Shown here piece by piece: positions 27,762 through 34,886 of a DNA stretch of 64,000 nt. Under the pieces are notes generated by a model. The model saw only the letters and a program-made list of their open reading frames with translations, made no database searches and was not told where the DNA came from. Position numbers and translations under genes: made by a program. Numbering within the stretch: the stretch's first letter is position 1; each line of letters begins with the position of its first letter. Source of the DNA: Phycisphaerae bacterium (lineage in GTDB: Bacteria; Planctomycetota; Phycisphaerae; Phycisphaerales; UBA1924); contig JAUILU010000001.1 in the NCBI GenBank assembly GCA_030432905.1, positions 1,240,001-1,304,000 of the forward strand, in the 5' to 3' direction.

Positions 27762-28205
27762 ATGGCAGGCCCCATCTCATCTCGAGTTGAACGCATCGCC
27801 TCCGAGGGCGACCCGGCGTTGGTCGCTGCTCTGCCCTCGGGCTACGCGATTCTCAACGACAACCAGCCGGACGCGATCGCGGGGTGCTGCGTGCTGCTGC
27901 CCAAGCGGGTGGTCCCGAGCATCAACGACCTCAATGAGATCGAACGTGCAGTGTTTATGAGTGACCTGCTCCGGCTGGGTGATGCCGTGCTCTCGGCGAC
28001 CGGCGCGGAGCGGATCAACTACCTGATCCTGTGCAACATGGCCCCCGAGCTTCACGCGCACGTGATCCCTCGGTTCGCGCACGAAGACCCTGCCAAGCGC
28101 AGGCTCGGGCCGTTCGAGGCGTATGAGTTCTCGTCAGCGCGCAAGGCCGAGCCCAAAGGCCGTCACGCCGAGCTGCTGGCGAAGCTGCAAGCCGAGCTGA
28201 GTTAG
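27762..28205 (+). CDS. HIT-family nucleotide hydrolase/transferase
   Basis: 147 residues. The HIT fold is recognisable from the N-terminal strand (SGYAILNDNQP), the LLPKRVVPSINDL strand-turn, the helix, and the signature ELHAHVIPRF. In the usual H-x-H-x-H-x-x motif the middle His is the nucleophile. Here the first His position is Glu and the other two are kept, so catalysis on a nucleoside phosphate remains possible. The last 72 bp overlap the 3' end of the FG-GAP gene on the opposite strand. Confidence 0.85.
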   Translation: MAGPISSRVERIASEGDPALVAALPSGYAILNDNQPDAIAGCCVLLPKRVVPSINDLNEIERAVFMSDLLRLGDAVLSATGAERINYLILCNMAPELHAHVIPRFAHEDPAKRRLGPFEAYEFSSARKAEPKGRHAELLAKLQAELS

Positions 28206-29411
28206 CCGGCTACTCTGCGCGCGCGCGGTCTGGATGAGCACGGAAACATCGCCCGAGTCGTAGTTGCCGGTGACAATGTCGGGCAGCCCGTCGCCGTTCA
28301 TGTCGCCGATCGCCGGGCTGGGCGAGTCGCCCCCGGTCTGCATCGGGAACGAAGTCTCGAACGTGCCGTCGCCTTTGCCGAGCGTGATCGAGATGCGCGA
28401 CTCGCGGCCCATACCGACACCGCCTGTGATCAGATCCGCGATGCCGTCGCCGTTCAGATCGCTGAGCGCCAAGCTCGTGGTTGCCACAGCGAGGCGGATC
28501 GGTCGGCTTCCCCGCTCGACGAATCTGCCCTCGCCCTGATTCAGCAGCACCGTCGCCTCCGGGCTTTCATCGCCGATGGCAACCACATCAAGATCGCCGT
28601 CGCTATCCAGATCCGCGAGTTGCAGAGCCATAGGTCGCTCGAACGCCACCACCTCTGTGTGCGGCCCGAGGTGGAAGCCGTTGCTTGTCAGAAACGCGCC
28701 GTTGCCCACGCCTGCCAGAACGGTAATCGCACCGCCCCGCATATCGGTCATGCACGCGTCAGGGTTGCCGTCGCCCGTGACGTCCGCAATCTCGAGCTGC
28801 GCGTAGGGGTGCTGATGCGCGAAGTACGGCTGATGCGGAGCGGGCTTAAACCCGCCCTTGCCGTTGCCGAGCAAGACCGCGAGCGCATGGTCCTCGACGA
28901 GCGTTGCCAGCGCGTCGAGATGGCCGTCGTTGTTGACATCGGCGAGCACGACCGAGTGGACGTGCGCTTCACCGGTCTCTTTCACCGCGACGTAGGTCGG
29001 CGGTGCGAAGGTGCCGTCGCCCTTGCCGAGCAGGAACGCGAGGTCGTACGAGCTGTGCTGGTAGCAGGCCAGATCGATGATGCCGTCGTGGTTGATGTCG
29101 CCAGCCGCGGCTCCGAGCGAAGTCTCTCCGATCTTAATCGAATGCCCCGCGTAACCGAGCCGACCAGAGCCGTCGTTGAGCAGAACCCGGAGGTGGCCCG
29201 ATTCCGGGTCTGGGTCACGCCCGCAGCACGGGCCGCAGACGACCGCGACGTCGAGGTCGCCGTCGTTATCGAAGTCTTCGAGCACGGGCGTGCCCGCCAT
29301 CGGTCCGACGGGGATCGGCTCGCCGACCTGCGTGAAATGGACCGGCGAGGCGGCGTCCTGGCCGCAGCTTGGAACGAGCGAGAGTGTCAGTGCAAGGGTT
29401 GCGATGTGCAT
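28134..29411 (-). CDS. lipoprotein with FG-GAP/VCBS repeats (beta-propeller)
   Basis: 425 residues from the ATG at 29411, which has GGAG seven bases upstream; the ORF track's 29438 start has none. A lipobox follows the signal (SLVPSC). At least seven repeats carry calcium-binding loops of the type D-x-D-x-DG, for example DNDGDLD, NHDGIID, NNDGHLD, TGDGNPD, DSDGDLD, NGDGIAD and NGDGLPD. This predicts a seven-bladed, calcium-stabilised propeller on the cell surface or periplasmic face. Such proteins are common in planctomycetes and their ligands are unknown. After the last repeat the chain continues for about 27 residues (Leu/Gln-rich) read from the antisense of the HIT gene. Confidence 0.88.
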   Translation of the reverse strand: MHIATLALTLSLVPSCGQDAASPVHFTQVGEPIPVGPMAGTPVLEDFDNDGDLDVAVVCGPCCGRDPDPESGHLRVLLNDGSGRLGYAGHSIKIGETSLGAAAGDINHDGIIDLACYQHSSYDLAFLLGKGDGTFAPPTYVAVKETGEAHVHSVVLADVNNDGHLDALATLVEDHALAVLLGNGKGGFKPAPHQPYFAHQHPYAQLEIADVTGDGNPDACMTDMRGGAITVLAGVGNGAFLTSNGFHLGPHTEVVAFERPMALQLADLDSDGDLDVVAIGDESPEATVLLNQGEGRFVERGSRPIRLAVATTSLALSDLNGDGIADLITGGVGMGRESRISITLGKGDGTFETSFPMQTGGDSPSPAIGDMNGDGLPDIVTGNYDSGDVSVLIQTARAQSSRLTQLGLQLRQQLGVTAFGLGLAR

Positions 29412-29532
29412 GCCGAGTCTCCGTGAAGGGGTGTTCATCGGAGTGAGATACCACGACGGGTGCCGCAGGAAACGCCCTTTAAGCCCAGTGGCGCGGGTTG
29501 AAGGCCCAGCGGCGCGACTTTGTCAGCGTTGA

Positions 29533-30402
29533 TTACCCGCTGAGCATCGACACCAGCTCCTCACGCCGACGCCTGCTGACCGGAATGACATCGCCCGAAT
29601 CGAGCTTGGCCTCTGCCTCGCGGTGTGCGCCGCCGACGACCTCGGTCACGCGGGAGAGATTTGCAAGTCGTGAGCGGTGGACCCTGAAGAAGCCGTGCTC
29701 GGCGAGGAGTTCTTCGATCTCGGCCAGCGAGCCTCGCGCGCGGATATCGCCCGCGTCCGATTTGAGGACGCACCCCCCACCGGCGTCGGGCTGAACCCAG
29801 CGGATCTCAGCGGGCGCGATGACAGACTTGCCCACGCGGGTTTCGATGATCAGTCTTGCTGGTGCTTTCGCCGCTGCCTGCTCGGGCTCGGCTTCAACAC
29901 CACTCGAATCCTCGGTCAGAAGCCGAAGCCTGGCGCGCGTGTCAAGGAGTGTCCCGATCAGCAAGAGCAAGCCGTACGCGAACACGCCGACAGCCACGAA
30001 CTGCGGCCCAGACTTAAAGTAAGGCACACCAAAGAATTCCCAGACCACCGGCTTCGGATGTACCAGATTTCGCGCGGGCACCGACACGATCAGAAACGCA
30101 ACGCCAAAGCACAGCGCCAAACCGAGGTGCAGCGCGATCCTCAATGATTTTTGCCCTGATTCGATCGGCCAGCGTTTGACGGCGAGCAAGACAAGCGGAG
30201 TCGCGAGCCAGAGCAAGAGCCAGCTCGGAGCCTGATACAGGAACGCCGCGATCCACGACATGTGCTTGGGCGTGTCGAGAAGCTGCGCCCACTGCTGTGT
30301 GCTGCTGAGCAGAGCAGGCACGAGCCACACCATACTCGTCGCCAGCACCAGCAGCCCGGGCCTGTTCTTCTGTGTTGATTGGGTGGCGGCTTCGAGACTC
30401 AT
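29533..30402 (-). CDS. membrane-bound LytTR-domain regulator
   Basis: 289 residues from the ATG at 30402; a GTG at 30441 overlapping the upstream gene is an alternative. Four TM helices lie in the first half (about residues 18-36, 50-75, 85-110, 130-152). A charged linker follows, then a C-terminal LytTR DNA-binding domain (about 190-285) with the segments IRWVQPDAGGG, GSLAEIEELL, FFRVHRSRLANLSRV and VIPVSRRRREEL. LytTR domains usually sit on response regulators. Attachment to a membrane domain with no receiver makes this a one-component membrane regulator. It follows the small gene at 30432-30737 on the same strand. Confidence 0.87.
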   Translation of the reverse strand: MSLEAATQSTQKNRPGLLVLATSMVWLVPALLSSTQQWAQLLDTPKHMSWIAAFLYQAPSWLLLWLATPLVLLAVKRWPIESGQKSLRIALHLGLALCFGVAFLIVSVPARNLVHPKPVVWEFFGVPYFKSGPQFVAVGVFAYGLLLLIGTLLDTRARLRLLTEDSSGVEAEPEQAAAKAPARLIIETRVGKSVIAPAEIRWVQPDAGGGCVLKSDAGDIRARGSLAEIEELLAEHGFFRVHRSRLANLSRVTEVVGGAHREAEAKLDSGDVIPVSRRRREELVSMLSG

Positions 30403-30431
30403 TCGGTCATGCTCTACCGGCGGGCGACGGA

Positions 30432-30737
30432 TCAGTGCCACGAGCCGCTGCGGAGAGCCCGGTCGATCTCGGGCATCCAGCGCCTCGCGGTGGACGCATC
30501 GAATTTTTCGGGCAACGGGCTTGGCACCTTGGAGCCCTCCTCGGCGCCAAGCAGGCTCTCGATCAGCGATTCGGTGACGCGCTCAGGCGGGCGGCTGCCC
30601 CCGGACCAGTACTCATAGTCCTGAAAGCAGAGGGTCACGGTTAGTGTCTGGATCTTCCCATCGCTGTGGGTAATCGTGACGCTGTGCGTCCAGCCGGTCG
30701 GCGAGTCAGATTCCTCGGTCACATGAATCGTGGTCAT
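30432..30737 (-). CDS. small soluble protein of unknown function
   Basis: About 101 residues from the ATG at 30737 (GGGGT upstream). The ORF track's 30788 start is possible but lacks a site. The protein is polar, without TM helix or signal, starting with beta-rich segments (WTHSVTITH, IQTLTVTLCF) and ending in a helical region with several Trp and Arg. No family is recognised. It is directly upstream of the LytTR regulator, and the reading frames overlap by 10 bp if that gene uses its GTG start. A partner or target role is possible. Confidence 0.6.
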   Translation of the reverse strand: MTTIHVTEESDSPTGWTHSVTITHSDGKIQTLTVTLCFQDYEYWSGGSRPPERVTESLIESLLGAEEGSKVPSPLPEKFDASTARRWMPEIDRALRSGSWH

Positions 30738-30836
30738 CGGGTGACCCCGATCCGCCACCGGAACTTCATTTGGCGGTAGCATCCCCAAGCCGGGCGGTGT
30801 CTTCTATAACACTGACCAAGGGGGACACTCGATTCG

Positions 30837-32165
30837 ATGACGTTCTTGCTCGAAACCATCCGGCTAGGTCTTTCCAATCTCCGCCTGCACCTCTTGCGGT
30901 CGTTCCTGACCGCCCTTGGCATTATCATCGGCGTCTCAGCGGTCGTCACGATGGTTTCTGTCGGAGAAGGCTCGAAACAAGAGGCCCTGCTCCAGATCGA
31001 GAAGCTCGGGGCCAGGAACATCATTATCCGGTCCCAGAAGCCGCCCCAATCCAACCAGCAGCAGGGCCAGCAGCAGGGTTTCATGAGCAAGTACGGGCTG
31101 ACCCGCTCGGACTTTGCGGTCATCGAGACCTCGTTCCCGGACGCTACGGCGATCGTCCCACTCAAAGAAGTCGGCGCCCAGATCATCCGAGGACCCAATC
31201 GCAAAGTCAGCCAGACCTACGGCACAACCCCCGAGATGCAAGAAGTCGCGCAGCTCAAGGTCGCACGCGGGCGATACCTCACGCAGGCGGACATCGACTC
31301 CCGCGCCATGGTCTGTGTGATCGGCGCCGAGATCGCCAAAGAAATGTTCCACCTCGAGGACCCGCTCGAGGAGACGCTGCGCATCGACCAGAAAACGCTC
31401 AAGGTCGTCGGCGTGCTCTCGCCGATCGGCTTGTCCGGCGGCGCGGGCGCAGCCCTCGTCGGGCGTGACCTTAACCTCGACGTGCACATCCCGCTCTCAA
31501 CCGCGAGAGCATCGTTCGGCGACATGATCGTACGCCGAGGATCAGGATCGACCGACGCGTTCGAGGTGGAGATCGCCGAGGTCTACGTGCAGAGCCCGAG
31601 CCGAGAACGAGTGATCGATGACTCGGAGGTCATGCGCCGGATCCTTGCGGTCCGCCACCCGGAGATGAACGACATCGGGCTGATCGTCCCCTACGAACTG
31701 CTCGAAGAAGCCAGGCGTCAGGCGCTGGCCTGGACCGTGACACTCAGCGCGATCGCGGGCATCTCGCTCCTCGTCGGCGGCATCGGCATCATGAACATCA
31801 TGCTCGCCAACGTCACCGAGCGCACGCGCGAGATCGGTATCCGGAGATCACTCGGGGCAACACAGAAGCACATCATCTGGCAGTTCCTCGTCGAGACCGG
31901 CGTACTCAGCATGATCGGCGGGCTGGTCGGCATCGCCGTCGGTGTCGGCGGCAGCCTCTTTATTGGCTGGGTCACCCCACGCCTGCACAAGGTGTTCATC
32001 ATCGGCGAGTTCGTCCCGCCCGACGTCAACGCACCGATCCAGATCACGCCCTGGTCGATGATCGTCGCGTTCGGCGTCGCCTCGCTGACGGGCTTGGTGT
32101 TCGGGCTCTACCCCGCGATCAAAGCTTCGAAGCAGGACCCGATCGTCGCGCTCCGCCACGACTAG
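30837..32165 (+). CDS. MacB-like ABC permease without an adjacent ATPase
   Basis: 442 residues. One TM helix (about 18-45, LLRSFLTALGIIIGVSAVVTMV) leads to a periplasmic MacB-PCD domain with a short Gln-rich loop. The FtsX core follows, with three TM helices (about 298-325, 345-375 and 400-430) and the family segment NIMLANVTERTREIGIRRSLGA. This is the standard MacB permease half. MacB normally carries its ATPase fused or next door; here the neighbours are infC and a small divergent gene, so the ATPase must come from elsewhere. The ATG follows GGGGG. Confidence 0.92.
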   Translation: MTFLLETIRLGLSNLRLHLLRSFLTALGIIIGVSAVVTMVSVGEGSKQEALLQIEKLGARNIIIRSQKPPQSNQQQGQQQGFMSKYGLTRSDFAVIETSFPDATAIVPLKEVGAQIIRGPNRKVSQTYGTTPEMQEVAQLKVARGRYLTQADIDSRAMVCVIGAEIAKEMFHLEDPLEETLRIDQKTLKVVGVLSPIGLSGGAGAALVGRDLNLDVHIPLSTARASFGDMIVRRGSGSTDAFEVEIAEVYVQSPSRERVIDDSEVMRRILAVRHPEMNDIGLIVPYELLEEARRQALAWTVTLSAIAGISLLVGGIGIMNIMLANVTERTREIGIRRSLGATQKHIIWQFLVETGVLSMIGGLVGIAVGVGGSLFIGWVTPRLHKVFIIGEFVPPDVNAPIQITPWSMIVAFGVASLTGLVFGLYPAIKASKQDPIVALRHD

Positions 32166-32183
32166 CACTTCTCAATGCCAAAC

Positions 32184-32211
32184 AAAAAAACCGGCCCCAA
32201 ACAGGACCGGT
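32184..32211 (-). terminator. intrinsic terminator of infC
   Basis: On the minus strand, 27 bp after the infC stop, ACCGGTCC and GGCCGGT form a stem (five pairs, one mismatch, two pairs) with an A/T/G loop. Seven T (32190-32184) follow. It ends infC transcription and also lies 19 bp past the stop of the convergent MacB-like permease. Confidence 0.85.
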
Positions 32212-32237
32212 CTTGAGTGTTGCTGATTCAGATTGGC

Positions 32238-33038
32238 TTACTCGCCGAGCAGTTCCGCGATCTCATCATCGACGGGGTTGCCGCCGCGGGTGTCGCGCTG
32301 CTTGCCCTTCTTGGTCTTGGCGGCTTTCTTCTCGGCCTTGGTCTCTTGCTCGACCTCAGTCTCGTGCTCGTCGTCCGACTCGGCTTCCTCGGCGTCGCGG
32401 GCGTCAAGCTCGGCGATCTGCGCATCGAGCTTGGCCTGCTCCTCGGCGAGTTCTTCCGCAGCCTTCTTGGCGAGGCGGTTCTTGGCAGACTCGACCCTGG
32501 GCTTGTCGGGCGAGAGCAGCATCGTGAACTGCCTGCCGAACGGCTTGGGCGGCTGCTCGACCTTGGCGATGTCCTCGAGCTCCTCGAAGAACTGACGCAG
32601 GTTGGTCAGCCCGAGATCCTTGTGCGCAAACTCCCGGCCCTTGAACCGCTGGATCACCTGCACCTTGTGGCCCTCCATGAGGAACCGGCGCGCCTGATCC
32701 GTGCGGATCTTGATGTCGTGCTTGTCGATCTTGATCGATCGGCCAAGACGGATTTCCTTGAGCTCGTTGCCCTTGCTGGTCGGTTGCTTCTTCTTCGACA
32801 GCTCGTACTTGTGCTTGCCGTAGTCCATGATCTTGCAGACCGGGGGCCTGCTGTCCGACACAACCTCGACCAGGTCGAGCCCCTGCTCCTCCGCCATGCG
32901 CAGAGCTTCATGCGTCTCGATCACGCCGATCTGCTCGTTCTTGGACCCGATGAGCCTGATGGGGCTGATGCGGATCATGTGGTTCACGCGTGTGCGGTTG
33001 ACGGGGCCTGTATCTCGAAAGAATCTTCTGCGGGCGAT
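32238..33038 (-). CDS. infC: translation initiation factor IF-3, probable ATC start
   Basis: About 266 residues from the proposed ATC at 33038. IF-3 binds the 30S subunit and monitors initiator tRNA and start codon choice. The N-domain begins ARRRFF and continues IRLIGSKNEQIGV; the linker and C-domain follow (KEIRLGRSIKIDKHDIKIRTDQA, GHKVQVIQRFKGRE, the R-Q-F-T-M-LL strand). No ATG or GTG fits the conserved N-terminus. A GGAG lies exactly eight bases before the ATC, and infC is the classic gene with a rare AUU/AUC-type start used for autoregulation. A 75-residue acidic then Lys-rich tail extends past the usual C-terminus. rpmI and rplT, the usual neighbours, are absent. Confidence 0.92.
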   Translation of the reverse strand: MARRRFFRDTGPVNRTRVNHMIRISPIRLIGSKNEQIGVIETHEALRMAEEQGLDLVEVVSDSRPPVCKIMDYGKHKYELSKKKQPTSKGNELKEIRLGRSIKIDKHDIKIRTDQARRFLMEGHKVQVIQRFKGREFAHKDLGLTNLRQFFEELEDIAKVEQPPKPFGRQFTMLLSPDKPRVESAKNRLAKKAAEELAEEQAKLDAQIAELDARDAEEAESDDEHETEVEQETKAEKKAAKTKKGKQRDTRGGNPVDDEIAELLGE

Positions 33039-33376
33039 AAGTGGAACTCCGATTTTAGTCGCGGAATGGATTTTTAGCAGCGAGGGCGTGCGACCGGTTC
33101 GCCCTGCCGAGTGTGCCTCGGGTAACAACAGATTTCAGGTTCATCCAATCGCATCCACAGATCCGGGCCGAGGCGCCCGTGAGGAAGCGGCTAGAACTTC
33201 TTTCGACATAGACACAAGCAGGGATCATGAAGAGTGATGAAGAGCACAACCAAACCCCACACGCGACAGAACGCGGCTTGGCTTGGTCGGTCTTTGTTCC
33301 TGCGAGAGACGTGTCATCACCCCAAGCGTAAGCCCCGACAGGGCAGCCGACAAGGGAAAATCCGCTTTGGTAACGA
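33039..33376. other. intergenic region between kinase 3' end and infC
   Basis: This 338-bp stretch holds the infC leader (minus strand) and the downstream side of the kinase gene. I see the GGAG site for infC (33050-33047 on the minus strand) and a weak GCCC-CGACA-GGGC stem (33332-33344) similar to the one at 760-774. I could not pick a convincing promoter, nor fold an L20-type leader by eye. The ORFs here have no coding support. Confidence 0.5.
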
Positions 33377-34735
33377 TCATTGCACGAATTGGATGACGTT
33401 GACCAGGATGCTCACGATCGCCACAACGAGGGTGACCACGAACGCGGACATGATCCAAGGGCGGACATCCTGAGACCGGTACTGATCGACCTGGATCTCT
33501 GATTCGGCTGTGACCTCGGCCGCCGCGACGGCTGCCAGATCCTCTTCCCCGAACATGTCCTTGTGCGCCAGCGGCGGCGACTCGCCCTTGTGCACCGCCC
33601 GCAGGTCCAGTAGCAGGTCCTTGCAGGTCTGGTACCGCTTGGTCGGGTCCTTGGCCATCATCATCTCGATGATCTCGGACACACCACCTGAGAGCTTCGG
33701 ATTCACATGATCCGGGGGGACCAGGTCAGCCTTGAGGTGCTTGTGCATGACCGCCGAGGGGTTCTTGCCCTCGTAGGGCACGGCTCCGGTGACCATGTGG
33801 TAGAACGTCGCGCCCAGCGAGTAGATATCAGCAGGCGGGCCGATCTGACGCTCGCCGCGGATCTGCTCGGGCGAGATGTAGTACGGCGTGCCGAACGCCT
33901 TGCCTGCCTCTGCCTCCGCGGCTTCTTTGTCTGAAACCGCGCGGGCCAAACCCATGTCGGCGAGTTTGACCACGCTGTCCTTGGTGATCATCACGTTCTT
34001 GGGCTTCACGTCGCGGTGGATCAGGCCCTTCTCGTGAGCGTGCTGGAGCGCCTCGGCGACCTGCATGATCACCTCGACCGCGTCGGTCTCGGCGAACCGC
34101 TTCTGCTTGACGATGTCGTCGTAAACAGTTCGGCCGTCCACGTACTCCATCACGAAGTAGTGGAACTCGCCCGCCTTGCCCACGTCGAACGCCTGCACGA
34201 TGTTGGGGTGGTTCAGCGTCGCCGCGGCCCGGCCCTCGGCGTAGAAACGCTCGATGAACTGAGGGTTGTCGCTGAACTTGCGCGGCAGCACCTTGATCGC
34301 GACCGTCCGATCGAGGCTGAGCTGGTTGGCCTTGAACACGGTCGCCATCGCGCCGGCGCCGAGCTTCCCAAGGATCCTAAAGCCCGGGATCTTCTGGCCC
34401 GAGCGTTCGGCTTCGATGATCTTGCGGAGCCGGGCGATCTGCCGCTGGGTGACGTACTGGTTGTCGACGAGGATCTGGACGAGCGAGGCCTGGTTGGCTT
34501 CTTCTCGCACGGTCTTGGCCTGCTCGAGACAGTGCTGGACCTCATCGGAGGTGGCTAGGCCTTGGTCGATGACGAGCCGACCGACAAGGGTGTCGATGTT
34601 TGTCCCACCCTTGGCAGCGTCCTGGATCGCTTCCTCGGCCTGAGCGGTCGTAGGCGATGGCACCGGGCGCGTTTTACCGGCCGAGTCTTTCATCGGAGAG
34701 GTATCTTCCATGTTGCTGTTGCCGGGTGCTGCCAT
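33377..34735 (-). CDS. PknB-like Ser/Thr protein kinase with TM tail
   Basis: 452 residues. Residues 45-110 resemble the helical N-terminal module of GspE/MshE ATPases (VGRLVIDQGLATSDEVQHCLEQ and VDNQYVTQRQIARL are two copies of that pattern). The kinase domain covers about 118-385: glycine loop GKLGAGAMATVF, catalytic Lys148 in VAIK, the HRDVKPKN loop with Asp242, an activation segment starting DMG (residues 260-262) instead of DFG, and GTPYYISPEQ. One TM helix (about 425-448) ends the protein, with only a few residues outside. There is no PASTA or other sensor domain outside, so input must come through the N-terminal module or partners. Confidence 0.93.
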   Translation of the reverse strand: MAAPGNSNMEDTSPMKDSAGKTRPVPSPTTAQAEEAIQDAAKGGTNIDTLVGRLVIDQGLATSDEVQHCLEQAKTVREEANQASLVQILVDNQYVTQRQIARLRKIIEAERSGQKIPGFRILGKLGAGAMATVFKANQLSLDRTVAIKVLPRKFSDNPQFIERFYAEGRAAATLNHPNIVQAFDVGKAGEFHYFVMEYVDGRTVYDDIVKQKRFAETDAVEVIMQVAEALQHAHEKGLIHRDVKPKNVMITKDSVVKLADMGLARAVSDKEAAEAEAGKAFGTPYYISPEQIRGERQIGPPADIYSLGATFYHMVTGAVPYEGKNPSAVMHKHLKADLVPPDHVNPKLSGGVSEIIEMMMAKDPTKRYQTCKDLLLDLRAVHKGESPPLAHKDMFGEEDLAAVAAAEVTAESEIQVDQYRSQDVRPWIMSAFVVTLVVAIVSILVNVIQFVQ

Positions 34736-34886
34736 CGGTACTCGGATTGTAGTGTGTCAATACGGGTGAACACGCTACCTCGGGCAAGAATGGCTGTCAA
34801 AGTGGTCACATGGCCTCCCCAGCCGGGGCCGAGCGCCCCGCTGTCCTATACTCCGGCCCAACCTTCCGAAAGGTTCCACGCAGCCC

